NCBI GenBank assembly: GCA_014238945.1
Contig: JABAAB010000097.1
Location: forward strand, 1 to 53,183
Origin: Lysobacterales bacterium
Lineage (GTDB): Bacteria > Pseudomonadota > Gammaproteobacteria > Xanthomonadales > SZUA-36
Length of the DNA: 53,183 nucleotides
Direction: 5' to 3'
Positions 8,468 to 17,776 of this stretch are shown here, piece after piece; within the stretch, counting starts at the first letter, position 1; every line of letters begins with the position of its first letter. The notes beneath the pieces are model-generated. The model had not been told where the DNA came from. It saw only the letters and a program-made list of their open reading frames with translations, and ran no database searches. The position numbers and the translations under genes were made by a program.

Positions 8468-10630
8468 ATGTCTCTTTTCGGCGAACTTAAACGCAGAAAT
8501 GTGTTTCGGGCAGGCATCGCCTACGTGGTGGTGGCGTGGCTGGTCCTGCAGGTGGTGGATGTCATCCTGAACAATATCGATGCACCGGCCTGGGTGTTTT
8601 TTGTCACCCTGATGTTGCTGGGTGCCGGATTTATCATCGTACTGGTTTTCTCCTGGGTGTTCGAAATGACCTCAGAAGGTGTCAAGCGCGAGAGCGAGGT
8701 GGACCGAAGCCAATCCATCGTGTCAAATACCGGCAAGAAGCTGGACCGCCTGATCACCGGGGTGTTGGTGCTGGCCCTGGCATATTTCATGATCGACAAA
8801 TTCGTGTTGTCCGCCGGGCGTGATGCAGCGCTCATCGAGGCCACCCTGGAGCAGGCAGTCACCACGGAGACACCCGCCAGGGATGAGATAGCCGCCGAAC
8901 CCGACCATTCCATCGCCGTGCTGCCATTTGTCAATATGAGTGATGATGTCGGTAACGAATACTTCTCCGATGGCATTTCGGAGGAAATCCTCAATGCACT
9001 GGCCAAGGTCAGGGAACTGAAGGTTGCCGGTCGGACCTCGTCCTTTGCCTTTAAGGGGCAGAACCAGGACCTCAGAAAAATTGGTGAAACACTGGGTGTG
9101 CAAAACATACTCGAAGGCTCGGTCCGCAAGGCCGGCAACACCGTGCGTATCACCGCACAGTTGATCAAGGTGGATGATGGCTTCCACTTGTGGTCAGAGA
9201 CCTACGACCGCGAACTCGACGATATTTTCGCCATCCAGGACGAGATCGCCGCCGCCATATTGCAGGAAATGAAAACCACCCTACTGGGTGACAGCACCAT
9301 GCTGACTCCCGCGGCCCGAACAGAAGCCGAAGTTTACGATCTCTACCTGATGGCCAGACAACGGTTGTATGACCGAACCGAGTTGTCATTGCAGTCCGCT
9401 GCAGATCTGCTGGACCGTGCCATCGCCCTGGACCCGGAATATGCACCTGCCTACGCTCAACGTGGCATTGCCAGCATGCTTTTATCGGTAACCAGTTATG
9501 GCAAGATTCCACAGACACAGGCATTTTCACAGGCTAAATTGTACCTGGACAAGGCGCTGGATCTGGACCCCAATCTGGCAGAGGCATGGGCCGGTATGGG
9601 TTTTTACTATAACGGACCGCCTGAACAGCCCCTGAAAAGCATCCCGGCTCTGGAAAAAGCCCTGGCGATTAACCCCAACCTGATCAACGCCGGAAACTGG
9701 TTGAACCTGGCGTACTGGCGGACAAACCGGGTCGCGGAAAGCATGGCGCTCCTCGATGAACTGACCCAGCGTGACCCGATGTACAAACCGGCGTTTGGCA
9801 ACCGTGTGTTTTTGCTCGCCTGGATGGGTAAAGCCGATCAGGCTCGAGCATATGTTGACCGGATTGAGCCGTTCATGTCCGACAAATCGCAGGTCGAGCA
9901 GAGCCGGGCGTGGATAGATCTTGCAGAAGGCAAAGCCGCGACCGGTCTAAGAAGAATGCAATCGGCGATGGAAAAACAACCAACAGACCGGGTCTACCGG
10001 GTTGGCGTTAACCAGGGGCACTACCTGACACAACAGTTTGAACAGGTATTCGACGATAACTGGTCAGACATTTATGGACGTGCCCTGTTACAACTCGGAC
10101 GTGTAGAAGAAGCCCGGATCTTAGTACAGAAACAGGCTGCTGACGGAGATGTCCGCCCGTTATTTAGATTTCTCAACACCACCGACCAGTCTGATTTGCT
10201 GATTGAGTATTTCGATGAACGATGGCCGGACCTGGAAGCCTTCCAATTGCATGATCCTGCCCCCCTGTGGGGCTACTGGCCGATGGCAGATATTGCCCTG
10301 GCATACCGCCGGACCGGCAACCAGCAACGGTTTGAAGAGGCACTGGCAGTGCTCAGGGCTTCCAACCAAAGTTCTTATTCACAGGGAATACGGCATCCCG
10401 CCTTGCTGATGCTGATGGCTATTGAACATGTTCTGGCAGGCGAAACCACACAGGCACTGGAACAATTGGCGATAGCGATAGACAGCGGGTACATAAATTC
10501 AGCGAAGATCAGCCAGGATTTGCCATTTTTCCGGGAATTGGATGGCAACCCCGAATACGAGGCTATTCAGGCGCGGATGATTGAGCATATCAACCGCGAG
10601 CGTCTGCAACTGGGTCTGGGGCCCACCTAG
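8468..10630 (+). CDS. Membrane-anchored TolB/FlgO-like domain protein with TPRs
   Basis: This 720-residue protein begins MSLFGELKRRNVFRAGIAYV. It has two or three membrane spans at about residues 15-35, 42-65 and 95-115. Then comes a segment with SIAVLPFVNMS, EYFSDGISEEILNAL, VAGRTSSFAF and LWSETYDREL, the TolB-N/FlgO-like domain often attached to adenylate cyclases or CadC-type regulators. Residues ~290-700 are TPR-like helical repeats (DRAIALDPEYAPAYAQRG, KALDLDPNLAEAWAG). There is no cyclase or winged-helix domain in front; the membrane segment takes that place. The role is probably assembly or sensing at the inner membrane, but the function is unknown. It is a single-gene unit facing the lipoprotein gene at its 3' end. 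Confidence 0.78.
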   Translation: MSLFGELKRRNVFRAGIAYVVVAWLVLQVVDVILNNIDAPAWVFFVTLMLLGAGFIIVLVFSWVFEMTSEGVKRESEVDRSQSIVSNTGKKLDRLITGVLVLALAYFMIDKFVLSAGRDAALIEATLEQAVTTETPARDEIAAEPDHSIAVLPFVNMSDDVGNEYFSDGISEEILNALAKVRELKVAGRTSSFAFKGQNQDLRKIGETLGVQNILEGSVRKAGNTVRITAQLIKVDDGFHLWSETYDRELDDIFAIQDEIAAAILQEMKTTLLGDSTMLTPAARTEAEVYDLYLMARQRLYDRTELSLQSAADLLDRAIALDPEYAPAYAQRGIASMLLSVTSYGKIPQTQAFSQAKLYLDKALDLDPNLAEAWAGMGFYYNGPPEQPLKSIPALEKALAINPNLINAGNWLNLAYWRTNRVAESMALLDELTQRDPMYKPAFGNRVFLLAWMGKADQARAYVDRIEPFMSDKSQVEQSRAWIDLAEGKAATGLRRMQSAMEKQPTDRVYRVGVNQGHYLTQQFEQVFDDNWSDIYGRALLQLGRVEEARILVQKQAADGDVRPLFRFLNTTDQSDLLIEYFDERWPDLEAFQLHDPAPLWGYWPMADIALAYRRTGNQQRFEEALAVLRASNQSSYSQGIRHPALLMLMAIEHVLAGETTQALEQLAIAIDSGYINSAKISQDLPFFRELDGNPEYEAIQARMIEHINRERLQLGLGPT

Positions 10631-10650
10631 GTTTACCCAGGAGTAATTTC

Positions 10651-10676
10651 AAAACGAATCCCGGGCTTCGGGTTGT
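10651..10676. terminator. Hairpin between convergent genes
   Basis: The 46-nt gap between the TPR gene and the minus-strand lipoprotein gene contains the imperfect inverted repeat ATCCCG-GGCTT-CGGGTT. On the minus strand it is followed by a short T-rich run (CGTTTTG). It could serve as a terminator for both genes; the evidence is weak. Confidence 0.3.
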
Positions 10677-11033
10677 CTAGTTCAGTACGTGATAACCGCG
10701 ACCACGTAAACAGTTCTTAACCACCCGCACCTGGTCACGCTCTCCCTCGCTGAGCCCCGCAACGCCACCTGTGATGGCTCCGATGGCCGCCCCTTCCGCG
10801 GTATCCCTGTGGTGGCTGACGGCACCAACGGCACCCCCTACCACTGCCCCCGATGCAGTACCTTTGGCTGTTTTTTCACCCACCTTGACCTGTTGTGCAT
10901 AGGATTCGCACTCGGTCAGGTTTTCCTGGTAGTGGGCCATATCGACACCCTTTTCATCAATGATGATCTCGCCTGTTGTGGTGCAAGAGGTCAGAATGGA
11001 AATCAGCAGGAGGATCGGAATTTGAAATTTCAT
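10677..11033 (-). CDS. Glycine-zipper lipoprotein
   Basis: This 118-residue protein has a lipoprotein signal peptide. LLISILTSC ends at a lipobox-like ILTSC, which would place the acylated Cys at residue 17. Residues ~55-95 form a glycine-zipper helix (GTASGAVVGGAVGAVS, then GAAIGAITGGVAG), seen in small outer-membrane lipoproteins of the SlyB/17-kDa type. Two further Cys residues (ECES and NCLRGRGY) could form a disulfide. It starts 5 nt after the stop of the small periplasmic protein gene at 11039, so the two are very likely translated from one transcript. An envelope-stability role is inferred from the fold class only. Confidence 0.78.
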   Translation of the reverse strand: MKFQIPILLLISILTSCTTTGEIIIDEKGVDMAHYQENLTECESYAQQVKVGEKTAKGTASGAVVGGAVGAVSHHRDTAEGAAIGAITGGVAGLSEGERDQVRVVKNCLRGRGYHVLN

Positions 11034-11038
11034 TTGAG

Positions 11039-11389
11039 TCAGGTATCGGCGGTTTCGCCATTCTGAGTTTCCTCGCCAGGTACCGGGCGACCACCCTTGC
11101 GGCCCTTACCCTTACCTTTGCCTTTGCCCTTGCCCCGCTCTTTCATTTCTGCACGGCGTTGTTCCATATGTGCCCGCTGATCATCGGTCAGTACCGCGAG
11201 TATTTGATCGCGCCCGCCACCGTCGTCACGGATCCTGCGCATTTCCGCTACCTGCTGGTCACTCAATCCCAGGTTTTCCTGCATACGCGCCATACGATCA
11301 CCGCCAGCAGGTTTTTCCTCATTGTTGTCGGCAATGGCAACAGTGGAGGTCATTGCCAAAGTGAGGACTAACATCAACAGTTTGTTCAT
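11039..11389 (-). CDS. Small periplasmic protein with LTDDQR motif and Gly-Lys tail
   Basis: From the ATG at 11389 (MNKLLMLVLTLAMTSTVAIA, a clear signal peptide) the protein has 116 residues. The middle contains GLSDQQVAEMRRI and VLTDDQRAHMEQRRAEM, which resembles the LTxxQ repeat of Spy/CpxP-type periplasmic chaperones and metal sensors. It then has an unusual GKGKGKGKGKG stretch. The Lys-Gly repeat is encoded by a tandem 6-nt-like repeat and may vary in length. It is upstream of and coupled to the glycine-zipper lipoprotein gene, so an envelope-stress pair is a reasonable guess. A start 24 nt further upstream is possible but puts residues ahead of the signal peptide. Confidence 0.65.
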   Translation of the reverse strand: MNKLLMLVLTLAMTSTVAIADNNEEKPAGGDRMARMQENLGLSDQQVAEMRRIRDDGGGRDQILAVLTDDQRAHMEQRRAEMKERGKGKGKGKGKGRKGGRPVPGEETQNGETADT

Positions 11390-11553
11390 AGGTCGAAACT
11401 CGGTGAAGTACATTATTCAGTATAGCCTCACTGGCACACAGGTATGGGAAATAACATCGTAAATTAGTGTAAATCTCACTTTGAATCTACTGATTCACTG
11501 ATTCGTAGCAACGATCTACTGTCTGATATCAACAAAATTTTTCAAGCGGGACC

Positions 11554-13167
11554 TTATGGCTCGTCCTTGTATCCGAAGGAGTCGATCCATGGCTGCAGGA
11601 TTACCCTGACGGGCTCAAGCTGTCGCTGATAGTGCCGCCACTTTCCAATTGAGCAGGTATACAAGGCCTGTGACACCTGCTGGTAACTGGGTGTGTTGCT
11701 ACTGGCGGTATCGCCTTGTTGATGGTAATCCAATACTGACTCAGCCCAATCCAACGAGAGGAACTCAATTAATTTTCTGAGTTGATCTTCGGGCGAAGCA
11801 ACCAGGTCTTCGTATCTTAGGCGGTGTAGCGGGTCTCCCGCCTGGTCCATGGACAGTGCCGCTACCTGCATCATGGCGTCGTAGTAGTGGGCGGTGTCTG
11901 CCAGATCAAGGAAATAAGCCATCGACGCCTCGAGTTCAAAAGCCTGAAAATAACAGCTGAGACAAACATCCAGCGGGTGTCGTTGCAGGAATATGACGGG
12001 CGCTTCGGGGAACAATCGCCTGATCAGGAACAGGTACGGCAGGTTCAAAGGCAGCTTGTCAATGACCAGGGACCGCTGAGGATGAACACGGTGTCGTGCC
12101 ATTTCTCCCCTGTAGATTTCCCTCGCATCGCTGATCTGTGCATCGTGGACCCCCGTCAGTGCCTCCAGCGTTCCTGGTTTTGACCAGTCCTGGTGCAAGG
12201 CTGAGAACAGGCTTTTTTCTTCCAGCACCTCGATATCCGGATGGGCAGAGAGCATGCGGTCCAGCAAGGTGGTACCCGACCTGGGAAAACCAAACAGGAA
12301 TGCAATACCGCTCGACTTTATTGTGTCTGGTTGCTTCCAGTCTGCCATGGGGTCTTTCTCTAACCATTCCCGGATGCGACCAAGTGTCAGTAGTCCATGT
12401 GGGCCCACCGGATCGGGTCGGGCACCGGGGTGGTGCTTTGTCAATATACGGTTGGATTCGCCAAAGGCCCTGAATGACTGGTCCCAGTCACCCTGCCCTT
12501 CGAAACACTGCCCCAACTGGTTCCAGGCGATGCTGCGGTTGACGGGGTGATCAATTTTGGTGACCAGGTCCTGCAGTCGTTGAGCTGCTTTGCCATACTG
12601 TCCGTCACGCCGGTCCAGGGTGGCACGGGTCATTTGTGCGCTGTCGTTGTCCGGAGTCATGGACAGGGCTTTGTCAACCCACTCATCCGCTTCCACCAAT
12701 CGGTTTTCCCGTTCCAGCAATGAGGCCAGGTTGGCGGCCACCTGTGCATGACCTGGCTGTAATGCCAGGATGGACAGGTAATGATCAATGGCTTCGGGTC
12801 TGCGCCTTAAGCGGGCCAGGCAAGTGGCAAGTTCATAGCGGGCGAGGATTTTCAGTTCTTCTTCAACCAGGGCGGTTTGCAAGGGAGCCAGCGCTTCTTC
12901 ATAGCGTCCCGCCGCACGCAATGACCGCCCGTAGTAATAGGCCGCATGAAGGTGGCCTGGTTGCCCCGCGTGGACGACTTCCAGATCAATGACCGATCCT
13001 GGAATGTCACCGGTTTTATACTTCGCACAGCCACGCAGATAACGTGCCTGGATCAAGTCGGGGTTGTCGGCCAGGAGTTGGTCACAATATTGTATGCACG
13101 CCTCCAATTGACCCGATTGCAGGTATTGAAGGGATTTTTGTAGTGCCTGTTGAATCGCTTTTGACAC
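11554..13167 (-). CDS. TPR-containing sulfotransferase family protein
   Basis: This 537-residue protein uses a GTG start at 13167. Residues ~1-250 are tandem tetratricopeptide repeats (for example ARYLRGCAKYKTGD and YLSILALQPGHAQVAANLA). Residues ~285-530 are a sulfotransferase domain. FLFGFPRSGTTLLDRML is the PAPS 5'-phosphosulfate loop, and VIFLQRHPLDVCLSCY matches the 3'-phosphate-binding region. The domain belongs to the Sulfotransfer family with bacterial TPR-sulfotransferases, which transfer sulfate from PAPS to carbohydrate or protein acceptors; the acceptor here is unknown. No signal peptide is visible. The gene is alone between a T-rich gap and the carbohydrate locus, with no clear operon partner. 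Confidence 0.85.
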   Translation of the reverse strand: MSKAIQQALQKSLQYLQSGQLEACIQYCDQLLADNPDLIQARYLRGCAKYKTGDIPGSVIDLEVVHAGQPGHLHAAYYYGRSLRAAGRYEEALAPLQTALVEEELKILARYELATCLARLRRRPEAIDHYLSILALQPGHAQVAANLASLLERENRLVEADEWVDKALSMTPDNDSAQMTRATLDRRDGQYGKAAQRLQDLVTKIDHPVNRSIAWNQLGQCFEGQGDWDQSFRAFGESNRILTKHHPGARPDPVGPHGLLTLGRIREWLEKDPMADWKQPDTIKSSGIAFLFGFPRSGTTLLDRMLSAHPDIEVLEEKSLFSALHQDWSKPGTLEALTGVHDAQISDAREIYRGEMARHRVHPQRSLVIDKLPLNLPYLFLIRRLFPEAPVIFLQRHPLDVCLSCYFQAFELEASMAYFLDLADTAHYYDAMMQVAALSMDQAGDPLHRLRYEDLVASPEDQLRKLIEFLSLDWAESVLDYHQQGDTASSNTPSYQQVSQALYTCSIGKWRHYQRQLEPVRVILQPWIDSFGYKDEP

Positions 13168-13221
13168 GCTTGTGCTCTCTGCTACAAGAACGAGTGAAAC
13201 CGGGATTCAACGTACCACATT

Positions 13222-14058
13222 TCAGAAACTCAGAACCCTGACCGCTTTGAAACTTCTCGTGATGGACGCAAGAGCATCGACGGGGTTATCGTGTTCGACA
13301 AAATAATGCCGCAGACCACCCGTTTCGCCTGCCCTGAAAAGCCCCGGGAAATCAATACTGCCCTCACCAACATCGACCATATCACCCCCATCGGTCATAT
13401 CCTTGACATGACAAAGGGGAAACCGCCCCGGGAAAGACCTGAAATAGGACGCGGTGTCCACACCGGCTTTTGCCGCCCAGAAAAAGTCCAATTCAAACTT
13501 TACCAACTCGGCGTCGCAACGCTCCAGCAACAGGTCATAGGGAACACGACCATCTACCACGGCAAATTCAAAATCGTGATTGTGATATGCCAGTTGTATG
13601 CCTGATTGCGCACACTGCGCGCCAAATGCGTTCAACACATCTGCCACCCGGGCGTAAGAATCCAGTGAACCACGCCGTTGCTCACTCAGCCATGGAACCA
13701 CCAGGTAGCTGTGCCCAACCGTTTGAGCCATTTCGATCAGCTGTTCCGGTGTAGTTTCGATGGCTTCCAGTGGAACATGTGCAGAGGGTGCAGTCAGACC
13801 TGCATCATGCAAAGCCTTACTGAATTGATCTGCCGTCAGATTGGCATACCCCGCCGTTTCCACCTCGACGTATCCTGCCCCTGCAACCGCTTGGAGGGTG
13901 CCGGCCACATCGGCCGATAATAAATTCCTGACCGTGTAGAGCTGGACTCCGACCCGTTCAATCATTTGTTCTCCATTTGCTTTGGCCGAATACGGACGGG
14001 ACAAGAGCCCGCCCGCTGTCGCAACCATCATGCCCAGTAATTCACGCCGGCTGATCAT
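13222..14058 (-). CDS. Tat-exported sugar isomerase/epimerase-type TIM barrel
   Basis: This 278-residue protein starts MISRRELLGMMVATAGGLLS, a twin-arginine signal peptide. The rest is an AP-endonuclease-2/xylose-isomerase-like TIM barrel. Metal-ligand candidates occur in order: LAYHNHDFEF, KFELDFFWA, FPLCHVKD and YFVEHDNP. Such proteins isomerise or epimerise sugars and keto-sugars, or act as lyases on 3-keto glycosides. The signal implies action in the periplasm on a free sugar or glycoside rather than a sugar phosphate. It lies 8 nt downstream of the NupG-like permease gene and ends the four-gene minus-strand operon that begins with the Gfo/Idh gene. Confidence 0.85.
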   Translation of the reverse strand: MISRRELLGMMVATAGGLLSRPYSAKANGEQMIERVGVQLYTVRNLLSADVAGTLQAVAGAGYVEVETAGYANLTADQFSKALHDAGLTAPSAHVPLEAIETTPEQLIEMAQTVGHSYLVVPWLSEQRRGSLDSYARVADVLNAFGAQCAQSGIQLAYHNHDFEFAVVDGRVPYDLLLERCDAELVKFELDFFWAAKAGVDTASYFRSFPGRFPLCHVKDMTDGGDMVDVGEGSIDFPGLFRAGETGGLRHYFVEHDNPVDALASITRSFKAVRVLSF

Positions 14059-14066
14059 GAACCTGT

Positions 14067-15293
14067 TTATTCCGGTGCAGGATCTGATTGGCTGTCATCG
14101 ACCGATGTATCCCGGAACACCAGGGCAAAAAGCAGGGCCACAACAGCCGTAAATACACAGGGGATCATCCAGATTGTCTGCCAATCGTGTCCGCCTTCGA
14201 TGACATACATCTCGACCACCTGCCCCGCGAGATAGGAACCGATCGCCATACCAACACCATAGGTTAACAATGCGATCAACCCCTGTGCGCTGGCTCGGAT
14301 TTCAACGCCGGCCTTGCGATCAACATAGATCTGTCCGGTGACAAAAAAGAAGTCGTAGCATATGCCATGAAGCAGGATTCCGAGATACAACAAACCAAAC
14401 AGGTCCATGGAACCATAGGCAAAAAAGCCATAACGGAGCACCCAGGCCAACATACCCACCAGCAACATCCATTTGACACCCAGGCGTTTGAAGAAAAACG
14501 GCATGGCCACCATGAAGACCACTTCGGACATCTGGCCCATGCTCATCTTACCGGCCGCGCCCTCCATACCCAGTTCATTCAGAAACAGGTTGGTAAAGCC
14601 ATAATAGAAGGCCAGCGGAATTGAAATCAGCAGTGACGCGAATGCGAAAACCGCAAACGAACGGTCTTTGAACAGTGCCAGCGCCTCGACACCCAGGATA
14701 TCACCCAGAGTGACTTTCTCCCCTTTCCCGGCCGGTGGGGTGCTGGGAAGACTGAAACAATAAAAACCCAACAGTGCGGAGCAGGCGGCGGCCATGATCA
14801 TGGGTACATTGCTTGCCTCCACGTTTCCAACCCGTGGTGCCAACACCAGGGAAATGCCCAGACCAGCAACGATCCAGCCGATTGTTCCCCACACCCGGAC
14901 CCCCGGAAACTGGCTGTCGGGATGCTCCATCTGGGCAAAACTGATGCTGTTTACCAGCCCAAGCGTCGACATATAACAGGCGTTGTACACCAACAAACCC
15001 AGCAGGATGGGCCAGACCCCGGTCAACCCGGAGACGTAGTAAAGAACAACAGCACCGGTAAGGTGCATGACCCCCGCCACTTTTTCAGATGCGAAAAACC
15101 GGTCAGCGATCATGCCAACAAAAAATGGCGCAATAATGGCACCAATGTTGTTGGTCAGGTAGGCCAGGCCGATATCACTGCCTGCAAACCCGCTGGCATT
15201 AAGGTAAGTACCCAGGGTAACAAACCATGCACCCCAGACGAAAAACTGCAGGAACATCATAATGCTCAGGCGGCTGTAAATGCCCTTGTTCAT
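14067..15293 (-). CDS. NupG-like MFS permease (nucleoside/sugar:H+ symporter family)
   Basis: I choose the ATG at 15293 (MNKGIYSRLSIMMFLQFFVW), giving 408 residues; an open stretch further upstream lacks family character. The protein is very hydrophobic with about 12 membrane spans. The pattern FFVWGAWFVTLGTYL near the start and a central loop with SLPSTPPAGKG fit the nucleoside:H+ symporter (NupG/XapB) family. Members in carbohydrate loci of Bacteroidota, Planctomycetota and Proteobacteria accompany sugar isomerases and Gfo/Idh enzymes, so here it more probably imports a sugar or keto-sugar than a nucleoside. It lies between the two TIM-barrel isomerase genes with short spacing, in one operon. 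Confidence 0.85.
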   Translation of the reverse strand: MNKGIYSRLSIMMFLQFFVWGAWFVTLGTYLNASGFAGSDIGLAYLTNNIGAIIAPFFVGMIADRFFASEKVAGVMHLTGAVVLYYVSGLTGVWPILLGLLVYNACYMSTLGLVNSISFAQMEHPDSQFPGVRVWGTIGWIVAGLGISLVLAPRVGNVEASNVPMIMAAACSALLGFYCFSLPSTPPAGKGEKVTLGDILGVEALALFKDRSFAVFAFASLLISIPLAFYYGFTNLFLNELGMEGAAGKMSMGQMSEVVFMVAMPFFFKRLGVKWMLLVGMLAWVLRYGFFAYGSMDLFGLLYLGILLHGICYDFFFVTGQIYVDRKAGVEIRASAQGLIALLTYGVGMAIGSYLAGQVVEMYVIEGGHDWQTIWMIPCVFTAVVALLFALVFRDTSVDDSQSDPAPE

Positions 15294-15315
15294 ATTTTCT
15301 CCCGGTGCTCCGGCG

Positions 15316-16371
15316 CTACTCCAGACCCAGTAATCGCCGGTTACGTGACACCTCGGTCGCAGCTCCTGCGAAGTCGTCAAACGCCCTGTCGGTTCTGCGG
15401 ATGATGTGGTCGGTTACAAATGCGGCACCTTCTCGTGCACCATCTTCCGGATGTTTCAGGCAACACTCCCATTCCACCACGGCCCAGCCGCTAAAATCAT
15501 ACTGTGCCAATTTCGAGAAAATGCCCTTGAAGTCCACCTGACCATCACCCAGGCTCCGGAACCGACCCGGCCGCTCAATCCAGTCAAGATAGCCACCGTA
15601 AACCCCGGCACGGCCATTTGGGTTGAATTCGGCATCCTTGACATGAAACATACCGATGCGCTCGTGGTAACGGTCAATAAAATCCAGGTAATCCAGTTGT
15701 TGTAACAGGAAATGACTGGGGTCGAACAGAATTTTGGCCCGCGGATGCTCATCCACGCCGGCCAGGAATCGCTCAAAACTGGCACCATCGTGCAGGTCTT
15801 CACCAGGATGGATTTCAAAACAGACATCCACACCGGCGTCATCAAACGCATCCAATATGGGGCGCCAACGTCTGGCCAGTTCACGAAATCCCTCGTCAAT
15901 CAGACCGGCAGGTCGCTGGGGCCAGGGGTACATATAGGGCCACAGAAGTGCGCCTGAGAATGTTGCATGTGAATCCAGTCCCAATCGGGCACTCGCCCTG
16001 GCGGCCAGAAATAATTGCTGCCTTGCCCATTCGGTTCGTTCAGATGGCTTGCCATGCAGCTCAACCGGTGCAAAGGTATCAAACATCTCGTCATAGGCCG
16101 GGTGTACCGCGACCAATTGTCCCTGCAGATGGGTGGAAAGTTCGGTAATCTCAATACCATGTTCCCTGGCCGAACCTGCCAACTCATCACAGTAATCCTG
16201 GCTCTCGGCCGCCAGTGACAAATCCATGCAGCGCAGGTCGGGCGTTGGGACCTGAACACCCCGGTACCCCAGCGAGGCCGCCCAGCGGGTGACATTATCC
16301 CAGGCATCGAAAGGCTTCTCATCGCCCATGAACTGCGCCAGAAACAGGGCTGGACCTTTCATTTTACTCAT
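15316..16371 (-). CDS. Sugar isomerase/epimerase-type TIM barrel (cytoplasmic)
   Basis: This 351-residue protein has no signal peptide. It is an AP-endonuclease-2-like TIM barrel with conserved metal and catalytic positions: DVCFEIHPGEDLHDG, KILFDPSHFLLQQ, GMFHVKDAEFN and GWAVVEWECC. Family members include inosose dehydratases, 3-keto-sugar isomerases and epimerases. Its start overlaps the stop of the Gfo/Idh oxidoreductase gene by 4 nt (ATGA), so the two are translationally coupled and probably act in consecutive steps on the same sugar. The Tat-exported paralogue two genes downstream may do a related step outside the inner membrane. Confidence 0.87.
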   Translation of the reverse strand: MSKMKGPALFLAQFMGDEKPFDAWDNVTRWAASLGYRGVQVPTPDLRCMDLSLAAESQDYCDELAGSAREHGIEITELSTHLQGQLVAVHPAYDEMFDTFAPVELHGKPSERTEWARQQLFLAARASARLGLDSHATFSGALLWPYMYPWPQRPAGLIDEGFRELARRWRPILDAFDDAGVDVCFEIHPGEDLHDGASFERFLAGVDEHPRAKILFDPSHFLLQQLDYLDFIDRYHERIGMFHVKDAEFNPNGRAGVYGGYLDWIERPGRFRSLGDGQVDFKGIFSKLAQYDFSGWAVVEWECCLKHPEDGAREGAAFVTDHIIRRTDRAFDDFAGAATEVSRNRRLLGLE

Positions 16372-17549
16372 GCACTAGCACCCTCTTTACCGCCATCTTC
16401 GAAATTCGTCCATTGATAAGCTGAGTTTTCACTTTCGATCATACGCTGAATAAACTTCATTCCCCGTTTACCCATGTCAATACCCGGAACATTTGTCGCA
16501 GTCCCCTTTTCACCGCTGCGTATAGCTGTTGCAAAATCCCGGTACAGGTTAGCAAAGGCCTCCAGATAGCCCTCTGGATGACCGCCGGGTGTGCGACAGC
16601 GTGACCGCGCCAATTCACACAGTGATTGATTGACCCCAGCTCGCAAAATCCGCGAAGGAGCGTCCGCGGGCCGCAGCAACAGGTTGTTGGGCTCCATCTG
16701 TTGCCACTCCAGACCACCCATTTCACCGTAAACACGAATTTTCAGCGCATTTTCCTCACCTGCACAGACCTGGCTGCAAACAAGTACGCCGCTGGCACCA
16801 CCATCGAATCGCAGCAAAGCAGCCGCATCATCGTCCACCTGCCGCCCTTCGACGTGGGTATTCAATTCAGCGCACAAGGCGTTCACATGCTGACCCGTGA
16901 TCCATTCGGCCAGTGTGAAGGCATGTGTGCCGATGTCACCAATGGCACCACCCTGACCTGCTCGTGCAGGGTCGTTGCGCCATTCAGCCTGTTTGTTACC
17001 CAGGGTTTCCTGTGCAGTGGCCAACCAGCCCTGATGGTATTCAACATAGACTTTGCGTACCGTACCCAGGCTACCGGTTGCCACCTTGTGGCGTGCCTCG
17101 GCCACCATCGGGTAACCCAGGTAGGTATGGGTCAGACCGTACAGGACCCCGGAATCCTGAATGATATTTTCGAGTTTCCGTGCTTCAGCCAGATCCAATG
17201 TCGCGGGTTTGTCGCTGATGATGTGGAAGCCCTTAGCCACCGCAGCTTTGGCAACCGGGTAATGGACATCATTGGGTGCCACGATCGCGATACATTCTGC
17301 GCGGATGTCGTCATCCATGACTGATTCGCAGGCGAGCATGGCTTCCCAGCCTGGGTAGCACCGACTGGCCTCCAATCCCAGGTCAGTACCGGTTTGCAAA
17401 CAGTTATCGTGATCCCGGCTGAATGCACCGGCCACCAATTCATAGGCACCGTCAAGACGGGCCGCCATGCGGTGCACATTACCAATAAAAGATCCTTCAC
17501 CCCCACCCACCATGGCCAGTCGAACCGGTCTGCTCCCGTACAAACTCAT
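16368..17549 (-). CDS. Gfo/Idh/MocA family NAD(P)-dependent oxidoreductase
   Basis: This 393-residue protein has an N-terminal Rossmann domain (RLAMVGGGEGSFIGNVHRMA with the glycine-rich loop). SDKPATLDLAEA follows, the position of the usual EKP motif with Asp for Glu. The C-terminal alpha/beta domain has GGAIGDIGTHAFTLAEWITG, whose Asp and His are the usual catalytic pair. The family oxidises or reduces sugars and inositols, including 3-keto-sugars. It is the first gene of a minus-strand operon with two TIM-barrel isomerases and an MFS permease. The divergent gap to the DUF1080-GMC operon is 227 nt and probably holds both promoters. No signal peptide is seen, so it acts in the cytoplasm. Confidence 0.9.
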   Translation of the reverse strand: MSLYGSRPVRLAMVGGGEGSFIGNVHRMAARLDGAYELVAGAFSRDHDNCLQTGTDLGLEASRCYPGWEAMLACESVMDDDIRAECIAIVAPNDVHYPVAKAAVAKGFHIISDKPATLDLAEARKLENIIQDSGVLYGLTHTYLGYPMVAEARHKVATGSLGTVRKVYVEYHQGWLATAQETLGNKQAEWRNDPARAGQGGAIGDIGTHAFTLAEWITGQHVNALCAELNTHVEGRQVDDDAAALLRFDGGASGVLVCSQVCAGEENALKIRVYGEMGGLEWQQMEPNNLLLRPADAPSRILRAGVNQSLCELARSRCRTPGGHPEGYLEAFANLYRDFATAIRSGEKGTATNVPGIDMGKRGMKFIQRMIESENSAYQWTNFEDGGKEGASA

Positions 17550-17776
17550 CTGATTTCACCAGGACGCAACCAATCCTGACGGGATAAGGGGATAGATTGT
17601 GGTATCAGAAACTTGGTTTTTTGCGCGACCATTCTGGATTCTCTGCCCGGGTTGTCATTCAGTAAAATGAATTGGCATGGAGCTATATTGCCAGAAAACC
17701 CAACTTATTGAGAGCATGGTGACGGTGTTTTTTTTCCTGGTCTATACTTCTGTAAATGAGGAGTACGGGAACCGTC

